Origin: Lysinibacillus_B sp031181585
GTDB lineage: Bacteria; Bacillota; Bacilli; Bacillales_A; Planococcaceae
Assembly: GCF_047301505.1 (NCBI RefSeq)
Contig: NZ_CP154840.1
Location: forward strand, 4,092,001 to 4,156,000
DNA: 64,000 bases
Reading direction: 5' to 3'
Shown: positions 7,954 through 16,639 of the stretch, in pieces
Layout of the letters: the number at the start of each line of letters is the position of its first letter
Numbering within the stretch: the stretch's first letter is position 1
The notes under the pieces: generated by a model
The model's database searches: none
What the model saw: the letters and a program-made list of their open reading frames with translations, nothing else
What the model was told of the DNA's origin: nothing
Translations under genes and position numbers: made by a program

Positions 7954-9411
7954 ATGACATTTTCATTTGATAATAGTGCACTTACCTTATTAATTATTAC
8001 ACTAAATATCTTATTTGCCATGACAATTATTTTTTTAGAACGAAAAGACGCCTCATCTACCTGGGCGTGGATTCTCGTCCTGTTTTTCCTTCCTGTGGCC
8101 GGATTCGTTTTATACTTACTTCTTGGGCGTAAACTTAGGAAAAAGCATTTGTTCCGGTGGGAAGGCAGAAAAGATATCGGTATCGAGAAGCTAATTAGTT
8201 ATCAGATTGATGCACTTAAAGAGGGTAAACTTGAGTTTCGTGACCATCATGTTGAAAATTTCCAGGATCTTATCTATATGAATTTAACGACTAACTATGC
8301 AGTACTTACACAGGATAATGCTATTGCTATATACGATGATGGTAATGAGAAATTTGAAGCATTGATCGAGGATATTCTAACTGCAAAGGACCACATTCAC
8401 ATTCAGTATTATATTTTCAAGCTCGACAATTTAGGACAGCGCATTTTACATGCACTAATAAAAAAGGCAAAACAGGGTGTGAAGGTAAGGATTTTATATG
8501 ATGAAATGGGCTCCAGGGGTGTGAAAAAGCGGCACTTTAAAGAGCTGCTAGAAGTCGGTGGCGAAGTGGAAATTTTCTTTCCCTCTATCCTTCCTCTAAT
8601 CAACCCTCGTTTAAATTTCCGCAACCATCGGAAAATCGCCGTTATTGATGGGCGTATCGGTTATACGGGAGGCTTTAATGTAGGTGATGAATATTTAGGG
8701 TTAAAGAAAAAGTTCGGTTACTGGAGAGATACACATTTACGGATTGAGGGCAGTGCTGTTCATCCGTTACAAACCCGTTTCCTATTAGATTGGAATCAGG
8801 CCAGCCTGCGTCATCGAATTAGCTATTCAGAACGCTATTTCCCTGCCATACCGCAAAAAGGGGATGTGGCTCTACAGATTGTATCAAGTGGACCGGATAC
8901 TGCGTATGCAGGCATTAAAAATGCTTACGTAAAAATGATCATGAATGCTAAAAAGTACATTTACATTCAATCTCCATACTTCATCCCAGATTATACGTTT
9001 TTAGATGCCCTTCAAATTGCAGCTTTATCGGGTATTGATGTACGAATTATGATTCCTAACAAGCCGGACCATCCTTTCGTCTACTGGGCGACATACTCTT
9101 ATGTAGGACAGTTACTGGAAGCAGGGGCTAAAATTTATCATTATGATAAAGGCTTTATACATGCCAAAATGATTGTAGTAGATGATGAGGTTTCCACAGT
9201 TGGTACGGCCAATATCGATGTAAGAAGCTTTAGTTTAAATTTTGAAGTGAACGCATTTATTTATGACCTTGATATTTCTCATAACTTAGCGGAAGTTTTT
9301 GAGAAAGATATTTTGGACTGTAAGGAGCTAACAATGGAAACCTACCAAAATCGCTCACCTCTCGTAAAATTTAAAGAATCAATTTCTCGCCTTTTATCTC
9401 CTATTTTATAA
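7954..9411 (+). CDS. cls: Cardiolipin synthase
   Basis: Condenses two phosphatidylglycerols to cardiolipin plus glycerol at the membrane. The 485 residues show two N-terminal membrane helices (residues about 8-30 and 38-58) and two phospholipase-D HKD motifs: HRKIAVID from residue 225 and HAKMIVVDD from residue 403, each followed by the usual G-x-x-N/D segment (GGFNVGDEY, GTANIDVRSF). Length and order match bacterial Cls of the ClsA type. The ribosome site AGAAGGTGAT precedes ATG 7954. Confidence 0.93.
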   Translation: MTFSFDNSALTLLIITLNILFAMTIIFLERKDASSTWAWILVLFFLPVAGFVLYLLLGRKLRKKHLFRWEGRKDIGIEKLISYQIDALKEGKLEFRDHHVENFQDLIYMNLTTNYAVLTQDNAIAIYDDGNEKFEALIEDILTAKDHIHIQYYIFKLDNLGQRILHALIKKAKQGVKVRILYDEMGSRGVKKRHFKELLEVGGEVEIFFPSILPLINPRLNFRNHRKIAVIDGRIGYTGGFNVGDEYLGLKKKFGYWRDTHLRIEGSAVHPLQTRFLLDWNQASLRHRISYSERYFPAIPQKGDVALQIVSSGPDTAYAGIKNAYVKMIMNAKKYIYIQSPYFIPDYTFLDALQIAALSGIDVRIMIPNKPDHPFVYWATYSYVGQLLEAGAKIYHYDKGFIHAKMIVVDDEVSTVGTANIDVRSFSLNFEVNAFIYDLDISHNLAEVFEKDILDCKELTMETYQNRSPLVKFKESISRLLSPIL

Positions 9412-9527
9412 AAGTGCAGAGCTAGATAAACATTAAAAGCAGGTCCACACACAGCTTTATATAAAATCTTATACGCTGCTGAGCACAAAAAAATTACTCT
9501 CTATCGGAGAGGATTTCAGCACACAAT

Positions 9528-9565
9528 GAACTTTGATGTTATCTGAATGTCAAAGCTCTTATTTT
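9528..9565 (+). terminator. Probable terminator of cls
   Basis: CTTTGA and TCAAAG arms around a 15-base loop are followed by TTATTTTTAT. The stem is short and moderately AT-rich. Confidence 0.45.
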
Positions 9566-9601
9566 TATAATTTACAGGGTACTATTTTAGTAATGATCAT
9601 T

Positions 9602-9647
9602 AAAAAGGCCGCTTTGATAAGCAGTTCAGCTTATAAAGCGGCCTTTC
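9602..9647 (-). terminator. Terminator of the VanY-type gene
   Basis: Long GC-rich stem AAAGGCCGCTTTATAAGC / GCTTATCAAAGCGGCCTTT read on the minus strand, then TTTTT. It starts at the stop codon and could also act on the plus strand. Confidence 0.88.
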
Positions 9648-9648
9648 A

Positions 9649-10461
9649 TTATTCTATTCCTAGATATTCTTCTAACGTCAAACCTGTCTGATGTACTTTC
9701 TCAGCCACATCTTCCCCTAAATAACGGAAATGCCAAGATTCATACATGAAACCCGTCACGTCTTCCTTCCCTTCAGGAAAACGTAAAATGAAGCCATAAT
9801 TATGTGCATTCTCTACTAGCCATTTGCCAGCAGGTGTCTCGCCGAACTCTTCTGTCAGCCATAAATCTTCCTGTCCTTTTTCTCCAATATCAAAAGCCAG
9901 TCCCGTTTGGTGTTCAGAATGACCTGGGCGCGCACTGTAGCGGTCTGCCGCTTCCTTACCGTCCCGATTCGCATAGTTTGTATAGAGCTGCGTTTGATAT
10001 TCATAGGATCGATAACCACTAAAGGCAACAAGCTCAAAACCAGCCTTTTTAGCATCAGCCGCCATTTGATCTAGCGCTGCTCTAGCTTCCGGGTTTTCTC
10101 CTGGATCAAAATCCTTCGGAAGCGGATATTTTTTATTTGCAATTAATACGCCATCAATATAAGTAGGTTCCTCAGCTTCCTTTACATCTACGGGATAACC
10201 TCCCTCTCCAATTTCAAAGGTCGGTTTTTCCTCTTTCTTTTCATCAGGTGTTTGGACAGCGGAAGACTCATTATTACTTTTAGGTTTATCTGATTGCTCC
10301 ACTCCCGCAGATGTCTCCGTCTCTTTCTTATCTTCCCCTGTAAAAAGTGTATCTCTATATATATAAACGCCTACTGAAATTAGTATCAAAATCGCTACTA
10401 TTATGCTGCCTATTACAATCGGCTTATTACTCTTTTGTCGATTCGTTCTTGATTTTCTCAT
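9649..10461 (-). CDS. D-alanyl-D-alanine carboxypeptidase, VanY/DdcY type (peptidase M15B)
   Basis: Removes the terminal D-Ala from peptidoglycan stem peptides outside the membrane. The 270-residue protein has a basic N-terminus, a membrane anchor at about residues 16-35, a charged Ser/Glu/Lys-rich linker to about residue 85, and a zinc peptidase domain. The zinc motif GHSEHQTGLAFDIG holds the family pattern SxHxxGxAxD, and the third ligand lies in ESWHFRY. An extracellular membrane-anchored enzyme is therefore expected. Nothing nearby suggests vancomycin resistance genes, so a housekeeping wall-trimming role is more likely than resistance. Confidence 0.9.
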   Translation of the reverse strand: MRKSRTNRQKSNKPIVIGSIIVAILILISVGVYIYRDTLFTGEDKKETETSAGVEQSDKPKSNNESSAVQTPDEKKEEKPTFEIGEGGYPVDVKEAEEPTYIDGVLIANKKYPLPKDFDPGENPEARAALDQMAADAKKAGFELVAFSGYRSYEYQTQLYTNYANRDGKEAADRYSARPGHSEHQTGLAFDIGEKGQEDLWLTEEFGETPAGKWLVENAHNYGFILRFPEGKEDVTGFMYESWHFRYLGEDVAEKVHQTGLTLEEYLGIE

Positions 10462-10591
10462 ATTGCGCCTACTTTCTTAAACAATACTCTTATTCTAACA
10501 CCTTTACGTTCCATTTACCTTTAGAAAAATTAAATCCCTACACAAAAAATTCAGGATCATGTCTATTTTCATACACTTATCCGTTAAAAAA

Positions 10592-10620
10592 GGAACCTCT
10601 TAAAGACCATAAGAGATTCC
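10592..10620 (-). terminator. Terminator downstream of the yidC pair
   Basis: GGAATCTCTTA / TAAGAGGTTCC arms (one mismatch) around a 7-base loop, followed on the minus strand by TTTTTT. It is about 100 bases past the stop of the 82-residue gene. Confidence 0.65.
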
Positions 10621-10720
10621 TTTATAAATAAAGATAAGCGGAGATAAACTCTTTCCCCTTCTCCGGCAGAGAAAGCGGGTTGCTACTCTTGTCTTTAGTG
10701 TATTACAACGTTCCTTCTAA

Positions 10721-10969
10721 TTAACCTGCTACAACAGTATAAAGCACTATCAAAGCTAACAACGCAAAAAAGAATGAGGTGTTCCGCATCCATTTTGCTT
10801 CTCTTTCCATTCCCTTTTGCTTGAAGCTCCGATAACGAAAAAAGTTTGTGAAGATGAACATAATCGTTAAAAATAGAACAGCCAGCTCAAAGTTTCCCAC
10901 AATGACAAAATATAAGGCAAGCAAGCTTGAGATGGTTACTAGTACTACGGAAATTATTTTTTCATTCAT
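10721..10969 (-). CDS. Small integral membrane protein, 82 residues
   Basis: Three predicted membrane helices: about residues 5-22, 25-42 and 63-80. A short basic loop (RYRSFKQKGMEREAKW) lies between the second and third. The AAGGAG ribosome site overlaps the stop region of yidC, and the gap to yidC is 11 bases, so the two are cotranscribed and probably translationally coupled. I do not recognise a named family. A link to the insertase is plausible from the coupling but is inference. Confidence 0.75.
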   Translation of the reverse strand: MNEKIISVVLVTISSLLALYFVIVGNFELAVLFLTIMFIFTNFFRYRSFKQKGMEREAKWMRNTSFFFALLALIVLYTVVAG

Positions 10970-10980
10970 TTTAAAACTCC

Positions 10981-11736
10981 TTACTTCGCTTCAGGTGCAT
11001 CTGAGAAGAATTTGCGGCCAATATATGTCTGAACGATTAGAATAAATCCACCGACTGACCAGTAAAGCGGCAATGCCGCCATCGAAGTAAATGAAATGAT
11101 GACAATCATAATCGGTGAAATGTAGATCATCCACTTCATCTGCTGCTTTTGAGTTTCCGGCACTGTCCATAGCGAAACTTGTGCCTGTACCATATAAATA
11201 ATACCTGCCACAATCGTCATGATAATATCAGGAGAACCTAAATTAAACCATAAAAATTCATGTGTTTTTACATCTGCTGAGTAAAGAATCGCAAAATATA
11301 ATCCCATAATAATCGGCATCTGAATTAAAATCGGCAAACATCCCATATTTAATGGATTAATGCCGTGGTCACGATACAAGTTAAGCATCTCTTGCTGAAG
11401 AGCCATTTGGTCTTCTTTCTTTTCCGCAGCCTTCATCTTAGCCTGAATCTCTTCCATCTTTGGCTTCACAAGATCCATTTTGGATTTCATAATTGCCTGA
11501 TTACGATAATTCTTCAGCATAAACGGCATTAGAATCAGGCGTATCACTACTGTAATGGCGATGATTGCTAGTCCATAGCTTCCGTTAAATACCGTATTCC
11601 CTAGGAAATCTAGCAGGAAGTCCATTGGCCTTACAAATAGGCTATAGAAGAAACCTTCCTCATTCTCAACAGATTGGCAGCCCGTTAATACTAAAAGAAC
11701 ACCAATTAACATTCCACCTAATTTAAGATGTTTCAT
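10981..11736 (-). CDS. yidC: Membrane protein insertase YidC/Oxa1 (lipoprotein type)
   Basis: Inserts and folds membrane proteins with or without SecYEG. The 251 residues start with a lipoprotein signal ending in LTGC (lipidated Cys20), then five membrane helices. Between the first two helices is a cytosolic helical hairpin (residues about 83-115, Lys/Glu/Gln rich). The conserved arginine sits in the first helix (VVIRLILMPF), and NPLNMGCLPILIQMPI is a clear family signature. It is the short Gram-positive form, like SpoIIIJ and YqjG. The start has AGAAGGTGA upstream. Confidence 0.93.
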   Translation of the reverse strand: MKHLKLGGMLIGVLLVLTGCQSVENEEGFFYSLFVRPMDFLLDFLGNTVFNGSYGLAIIAITVVIRLILMPFMLKNYRNQAIMKSKMDLVKPKMEEIQAKMKAAEKKEDQMALQQEMLNLYRDHGINPLNMGCLPILIQMPIIMGLYFAILYSADVKTHEFLWFNLGSPDIIMTIVAGIIYMVQAQVSLWTVPETQKQQMKWMIYISPIMIVIISFTSMAALPLYWSVGGFILIVQTYIGRKFFSDAPEAK

Positions 11737-11869
11737 TTTGTCACCTTCTCATTGTTTTTACAGTTGAAGTATACAGGAATGGAGCCCTCTACGCCAACTT
11801 GAAAAGAACAAAAACGCCAAAGCCCTTGCTTAGCATAAACAATCAATAGAGATTTCTGGCAAGCATGTT

Positions 11870-11941
11870 GTTACGAAGCGGTACGGAGCAGGCTGGATCT
11901 TCCAGAACAGACGCTGTAACCTGGAAATGATTTAAAACCAG
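11870..11941. other. Nested inverted repeats upstream of yidC
   Basis: GTTAC (11870-11874) pairs with GTAAC (11916-11920), AGCG (11877-11880) with CGCT (11912-11915), and inside them CTGGA (11893-11897) with TCCAG (11901-11905) around a 3-base loop. CTGG and CCAG arms follow at 11921-11941. No T run follows. It lies 130-200 bases upstream of the yidC start and could be a leader structure or an unrelated RNA. Confidence 0.35.
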
Positions 11942-12001
11942 AAATACCGGGTTTCCGTAACAATTAAAAAGCCCTACCGGTTAAAGCAGGACCTTTGTAA
12001 T

Positions 12002-12796
12002 TTATACTTTTTGGTACTCTGGTTCACCAATTTCAAAACGATAAAACTCATGATGTAATTCGTCACGGAAATGTTTAGGTGTCACGCCTGTATATTTTTT
12101 AAAAATACGTGTAAAATAGCTTTGGTTACAAAAATGGAACTGATCAGAAATGGAAGTGATGCTCTTATTAGTATGACGTAAGTAATACTGAGATTCTTCT
12201 ACCCGGCGAACATTCAAATATTCTACTAGCGTAATCCCTACATGTTCACGAAAAATCCTTGATAAATGGCTTGTACTGATATGGAAGTTTGCAGCAATGC
12301 TCTCAACTGTCAGATCGTTTTCCAGTTCATCATTTATATACATAATCACTTTGTTTACTGTTTGATGACGGAATGTAGGTTGCTTCCTGTCCGCAATGAA
12401 GTATACGTAGAAATCAATTAGATCATCTGCAAATTGTAAAAACTCTGCATCCTTCATTCTATTCTCAATCATATCTGCACAGGCTAGATTGAAGGCAAAT
12501 GCTTTTTTGGAGGGAACTTGGTTATCCAAAAGCTTTCGCGCTACAATAGAAGATAAAATAATAAAATAATGCCGTACGACTTTAATTACCTGTTTTCCAA
12601 AACGGATGGATAAAATATCGATGATTTCATGTAGAGATTTTTTTGCTTTTGCCGCTTCTAAATGATAAATCTCGAACAACAGCTTCGATTCAATATTAAA
12701 AAAATCTTCAATCCCTTGATATTGGTTAATGTTATCGATTTCCTGGAAGTATCTTTTTGAAATCGTTTCAGATATTGAATGTTGATGTAGTTGCAT
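12002..12796 (-). CDS. AraC-family transcriptional regulator
   Basis: A 264-residue regulator. The C-terminal ~100 residues hold the two helix-turn-helix motifs of the AraC family: VESIAANFHISTSHLSRIF in the first and ITSISDQFHFCNQSYFTRIF in the second, ending with the KYTGVTPKHFR signature. The first ~150 residues are helical with no cupin arm or response-regulator receiver, so the signal is unknown. The ribosome site is weak (GGGG about 8 bases before ATG). It is divergent from the LytTR gene, separated by 516 bases, and its target cannot be read from the window. Confidence 0.88.
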   Translation of the reverse strand: MQLHQHSISETISKRYFQEIDNINQYQGIEDFFNIESKLLFEIYHLEAAKAKKSLHEIIDILSIRFGKQVIKVVRHYFIILSSIVARKLLDNQVPSKKAFAFNLACADMIENRMKDAEFLQFADDLIDFYVYFIADRKQPTFRHQTVNKVIMYINDELENDLTVESIAANFHISTSHLSRIFREHVGITLVEYLNVRRVEESQYYLRHTNKSITSISDQFHFCNQSYFTRIFKKYTGVTPKHFRDELHHEFYRFEIGEPEYQKV

Positions 12797-13312
12797 AGAT
12801 TACCCCATCTTTCTTATAAATGCTCGCCGCATATTTTTTTACAAAATATAACATTCTCATGTTAATAATATATACCGAAAAATAAGATACGAAAATACTT
12901 AATTACTATTATTTCGATATTTTTGGCTTATAAGATGTTAAATACTTTGTATAACTAAAATTTCCCATTTAGGATGTCTCTTACTAACTACAGTGAATAT
13001 TACCATATTTTGCGATTTTTTTTCAACTTTATTTTACCAGCTATATAGTACAAAAATCTCACAACTAGGTAGTAAGACTGCTGGAATACTGTTTATACCT
13101 AAAAAGTATGTTACAGATATTGAATAACTAATGAATAAAAAGGAAATAAATAAGTAAATTCCTTTTCACCGAAATTTTCATACATTTTTATTTGAAATGA
13201 ATTAACAATAAATTTGTGTCCATTAATCCTAAATCTTATCTATTTAATTTCTATGAATATGTAGTAAAATAAAAGATAAATGATTTAAAATCCTTAAAAG
13301 AGGTGTTATAAA
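12797..13312. other. Divergent intergenic region, very AT-rich
   Basis: 516 bases between the divergent AraC and LytTR genes. No frame with start and ribosome site is seen. It should hold both promoters (for the LytTR gene a TAAAAT-like -10 near 13264) but no clear operator repeat that I can point to. Confidence 0.4.
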
Positions 13313-13963
13313 TTGGATCCGAAACAAATTGAAGAAATTATGGAAGTCATTAAAGAATTCTTCCCTGAGAACACGTCTATTGCCATCTCAGATACAAATG
13401 AATATTTATACTATCAGCCAAGCAAAAAAGTAGACTTAAAAATCAAACCGGGTGACCCTGTAAAGGAAGGCTCAGCTGCCCATAAAGCCTTAACATATGG
13501 TCAAAAGATCAGCACATATATCGAGCCTGATGTATTTGGCGTACCATATTTCGGCATGAGTATCCCTTTAATTGATGAAGGCGAAGCAAAAGGTGCTATT
13601 ACAGCCATTTTCCCTCAAAAGCCATCACCATTCTTAACAAACTACATTACTGTGAAAATTGATGATTGCTGGTATCCAATCAAACATAATCAAGTAATTT
13701 ATCTAGAAACGCAGCTTCGTAAAACATTCGTCAAGACAATGAGCCGTGAAGGTTATCACCGCCTAAACTTAAGTGACCTCGAATTATTCTTGGCTCCTGA
13801 TTCATTTATTCGTTGCCACCGATCTTACATTGTGAATATTGATTACATTGATGAAATTCAGCCGGATTCACACTCCACTTTCTTATTAATTATGAAAGAT
13901 GGGACACGAATCCCAGTTTCACAGCGTTATGCTAGTTATTTCCGCCGTTCACTTGGTTTCTAA
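13313..13963 (+). CDS. LytTR-domain transcriptional regulator with PAS-like sensor domain
   Basis: A 216-residue protein without a receiver domain. Residues about 1-105 look like a PAS-like small-molecule sensor (KIKPGDPVKEGSAAHKAL, then DVFGVPYFGMSIPLID and GAITAIFP). Residues about 108-216 form a LytTR DNA-binding domain (VIYLETQLRKTFVKT, CHRSYIVNIDYIDEI, DGTRIPVSQRYASYFRR). Translation starts at TTG 13313 behind AGAGGTG 8-9 bases upstream; no ATG fits. It should sense a cytosolic ligand directly rather than a histidine kinase signal. The CoA-transferase gene 310 bases downstream on the same strand is the obvious candidate target, though a terminator separates them. Confidence 0.85.
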   Translation: MDPKQIEEIMEVIKEFFPENTSIAISDTNEYLYYQPSKKVDLKIKPGDPVKEGSAAHKALTYGQKISTYIEPDVFGVPYFGMSIPLIDEGEAKGAITAIFPQKPSPFLTNYITVKIDDCWYPIKHNQVIYLETQLRKTFVKTMSREGYHRLNLSDLELFLAPDSFIRCHRSYIVNIDYIDEIQPDSHSTFLLIMKDGTRIPVSQRYASYFRRSLGF

Positions 13964-13985
13964 TTAATAATATTTTACTTTTCTC

Positions 13986-14023
13986 ACAAAAAGTCTTTTG
14001 TACTGTGTACAAAAGGCTTTTTG
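13986..14023 (+). terminator. Terminator of the LytTR gene
   Basis: ACAAAAAGTCTTTTGTAC / GTACAAAAGGCTTTTTGT with a 3-base loop, ending in a T-rich tract. The remaining ~250 bases to the next start are AT-rich and contain AACGGTTGA near 14172, which resembles half of a LytTR-type site, but I cannot find a second clear copy. Confidence 0.85.
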
Positions 14024-14273
14024 TATATTTCTGTCATACCTCTATCTTCTTTTTTCTGCTTCAAATTCCTTCAGAAATCGAAAATTCATTTTTTTTCTCT
14101 TTAAAACGCTTTTTAAGCACTTTCATGCACAACATAAAGAAAATGTGACAATTTAGTGATATTATCATGCTGAACGGTTGAACAATCAATCTATCAAATA
14201 AACAGAAAATTCTTACACAATTTTCCGAAAATAATTTAACTTTATTAAACTTAATTTAGGGGAGGATTTCAGT

Positions 14274-15794
14274 ATGGATCCAAGAGTTGAGAAACGCTTA
14301 GGTTTAAAACAATTAGCAGATAAAATCGTTTCTGCAGAAGAGGCTGCTGCATTAATCCAAGATGGCACAGTTGTAGGGATGTCTGGATTTACTCGTGCTG
14401 GAGATGCAAAAGTAGTTCCAATGGCATTGGCAGAACGTGCAAAAAACGAGCAAGTTAAAATCGATGTTTACACAGGCGCTTCTTTAGGACCAGAAGTAGA
14501 TAACTACCTAGCTGCTGCTGGTGCAATTAATAAGCGTGGGCCTTTCCAAGGCGATGCTGTAATCCGTGGTTTAATCAACAAAGGTGATGTAACTTATGTA
14601 GACGCTCACCTTTCACATAACGCTGAACTAGTTCGTCAAGGTATTATCGGACCGATCAAACATTTAATTCTTGAAGCAGTAGCAATTACTGAAGATGGCT
14701 TAATCATTCCAACAAACTCTGTTGGTAACTCGCCAATTTTCGCTGAATATGCTGAGAATATCATTATTGAATTGAACATCTCACATCCAGAATCATTAGT
14801 TGGTATCCATGATATCTATATTCCTGGTGAACAAGGTTCACGTGAGCCTATTCCAATGACGAATGCAATCGACCGTATTGGTGAAATCGGTATTCGCGTA
14901 GATCCAGCTAAAATCCAAGCAATCGTTATTTCTGAAGAGCCAGATGCGCCTTCATTAATTGTTCCTCCAGATGAGGAAACACAGGACATGGCAAACATCC
15001 TTCTTGATTTCTTCCGTGATGAAATCAAAGCTGGTCGCCTAACAAATGAATTAATGCCATTGCAATCTGGTGTAGGTTCTGTAGCCAATGCTGTACTTGA
15101 TGGCTTTGCTGATTCAGAATTCGAGAACCTGGTTGTCGCTTCTGAAGTACTTCAGGATGCTGTATTCAACCTGATCGATGCTGGTAAAGTTAAATTTGCT
15201 GCTGCTACTTCTATTACACTTACTGAAGAGTTACAGAAAAAAGTATATGGCAACCTTGAAAAGTATGCTGATAAAATTTGCCTACGTCCACAAGAGATTT
15301 CTAACCACCCAGAGGTAATCCGTCGTTTAGGCTTAATTTCTATCAATACTGCACTTGAGTTGGACATCTATGGCAACGTAAACTCTACACACGTTTCAGG
15401 TACAAAAATGATGAACGGTATCGGTGGTTCTGGTGACTTCGCTCGTAACGCTCGTCTTGGTATCTTTGTAACGAAATCATACGCTAAAGGCGGCGCGATT
15501 TCTTCAATCGTACCAATGGTTTCTCACGTAGACCACACTGAGCATGATGTAGATGTAATCGTAACTGAACAAGGAATCGCTGACTTACGTGGTCTTGCTC
15601 CAAAAGAGCGTGTACCTCTAATCATCGAAAACTGTGCTCACCCAGACTTTAAAGAACAATTATGGGATTACTATAACCGTGCTGTTGAAGCAACTGGTAA
15701 TGCACAAACTCCTCACCTCCTAGAGGAAGCTCTTTCTTGGCATGTAAATCTTGCTAACAACAAAACAATGAAAAAAGAATCTACAAAAGCGTAA
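14274..15794 (+). CDS. Acetyl-CoA hydrolase / succinyl-CoA:acetate CoA-transferase family
   Basis: Moves CoA between acyl-CoA and a carboxylic acid such as acetate or succinate through an enzyme glutamyl-CoA thioester. The 506-residue length fits the Ach1/Cat1/AarC group. Visible are FTRAGDAKVVP near residue 40, the VASEVLQD segment with the likely catalytic Glu291, and the CoA-binding GIGGSGDFARNARL loop near residue 382. Ribosome site GGGGAGGA is strong and codon use is biased to GCT/GGT/GTA/CGT, a mark of high expression. Hydrolase versus transferase and the acid used cannot be decided from sequence. It stands alone with its own terminator behind the LytTR regulator. Confidence 0.92.
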   Translation: MDPRVEKRLGLKQLADKIVSAEEAAALIQDGTVVGMSGFTRAGDAKVVPMALAERAKNEQVKIDVYTGASLGPEVDNYLAAAGAINKRGPFQGDAVIRGLINKGDVTYVDAHLSHNAELVRQGIIGPIKHLILEAVAITEDGLIIPTNSVGNSPIFAEYAENIIIELNISHPESLVGIHDIYIPGEQGSREPIPMTNAIDRIGEIGIRVDPAKIQAIVISEEPDAPSLIVPPDEETQDMANILLDFFRDEIKAGRLTNELMPLQSGVGSVANAVLDGFADSEFENLVVASEVLQDAVFNLIDAGKVKFAAATSITLTEELQKKVYGNLEKYADKICLRPQEISNHPEVIRRLGLISINTALELDIYGNVNSTHVSGTKMMNGIGGSGDFARNARLGIFVTKSYAKGGAISSIVPMVSHVDHTEHDVDVIVTEQGIADLRGLAPKERVPLIIENCAHPDFKEQLWDYYNRAVEATGNAQTPHLLEEALSWHVNLANNKTMKKESTKA

Positions 15795-15802
15795 TTCTTT
15801 TT

Positions 15803-15834
15803 AAAGCCCAACAAACTAAAGTTTGTTGGGCTTT
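15803..15834 (+). terminator. Terminator of the CoA-transferase gene
   Basis: AAAGCCCAACAAAC / GTTTGTTGGGCTTT, a perfect 14-bp stem with a 4-base loop and trailing T-rich sequence. Confidence 0.93.
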
Positions 15835-15880
15835 CCTTTTGTTTAACTATACTTTTATCACCTATTCTGCTAAAGACACA

Positions 15881-15907
15881 AAAAAGGCATTCCTCATCGG
15901 AATACCC
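15881..15907 (-). terminator. Terminator of the YtxH-like gene
   Basis: On the minus strand GGTATTCC pairs with GGAATGCC (one G-U) around a 4-5 base loop, followed by TTTTTTG. Confidence 0.8.
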
Positions 15908-15922
15908 ATTTCTTTTTTGTTG

Positions 15923-16387
15923 TTAATGATGCTTCTTATTTTTAGAGTCTTTAGGATCCTGTTCTTCATTAAAATGATGAACAGTTGTTTGCGCTCCTTC
16001 ATCGACCATATGGTTACCCTCAAGTACAAGGTCTACTGGTTCGGCTGCTGTTGTCGCAATGTCTGTTAATGACTCATCCACATGCCCGTCATTACCTGTC
16101 GCAGCCATTTCCGACGGTGAAACCTTTTTATTCGTATGGTCTGTCGCCATTGTTTCTTCTACAGATTTATTTGGCACGTTTTGTGTATGTGTTGCATCTG
16201 CTGGATTTGTCATTTTACTTACCAACCCTTGGATGCCTCCGTTATCCTGTTGGAATTGGTTTGCCTTTCCTTTTAGCTGATTAAAATAATCCATCGCCTT
16301 GTCACGATTCTCTTTTTTGCTTAAATATGAAGCAGCACCCGCTACTAATCCTGCAATTACGACGCCTTTACCTTTTAACTTTGCCAT
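15923..16387 (-). CDS. YtxH-like stress protein, 154 residues (putative)
   Basis: The N-terminus has a basic start and a short Gly/Ala-rich hydrophobic segment (GVVIAGLVAGAASYL, residues 8-22). A basic amphipathic helix follows (KKENRDKAMDYFNQLKGKANQF), a layout seen in YtxH-type general stress proteins. The remaining ~100 residues are low-complexity, acidic and Thr/Asn/His-rich, probably disordered, ending in KKHH. The start at 16387 has GGAGGGA upstream. A perfect sigma-B-type promoter lies 35-60 bases upstream, which supports a stress role. The family call rests on layout only, since I cannot compare sequences here. Confidence 0.6.
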   Translation of the reverse strand: MAKLKGKGVVIAGLVAGAASYLSKKENRDKAMDYFNQLKGKANQFQQDNGGIQGLVSKMTNPADATHTQNVPNKSVEETMATDHTNKKVSPSEMAATGNDGHVDESLTDIATTAAEPVDLVLEGNHMVDEGAQTTVHHFNEEQDPKDSKNKKHH

Positions 16388-16421
16388 GCCAATCCCTCCA
16401 CATCTTTATTATGTGGAATAT

Positions 16422-16446
16422 TTACCCTCACTCCCTTTTTTTAAAC
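16422..16446 (-). promoter_or_regulatory. Sigma-B-type promoter for the YtxH-like gene
   Basis: On the minus strand GTTTAA (16441-16446), a 13-base spacer and GGGTAA (16422-16427) match the Bacillus sigma-B consensus GTTTAA-N12-15-GGGTAT almost completely. The GGGTAA ends about 35 bases before the start codon. Confidence 0.65.
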
Positions 16447-16573
16447 ATTATTTCGTGACCCTAAGTAATAATGAAATACTCTGGAACGCATTTATTTAGG
16501 TCCAAAACTTGTATATACCGCTGCCTTTTATTCATTGTTTATCAAGTTTTTGCGGTGTAATTGCCTATAGACT

Positions 16574-16599
16574 GTTTAAAGGAATAATCGAAAGGGCAT
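16574..16599 (+). promoter_or_regulatory. Sigma-B-type promoter for the 33-codon gene
   Basis: GTTTAA (16574-16579), a 14-base spacer and GGGCAT (16594-16599) fit the sigma-B pattern with one mismatch. The start codon of the small gene is 41 bases downstream, giving a short leader. Confidence 0.55.
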
Positions 16600-16639
16600 A
16601 TATTAATATCTTGATACGAAACGAAAAGGAGAGATGAAC

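Noticed and set aside
11737..12001. MifM-like stalling leader before yidC
   Set aside because: No short frame with a start, ribosome site and hydrophobic or stalling C-terminus was visible there.
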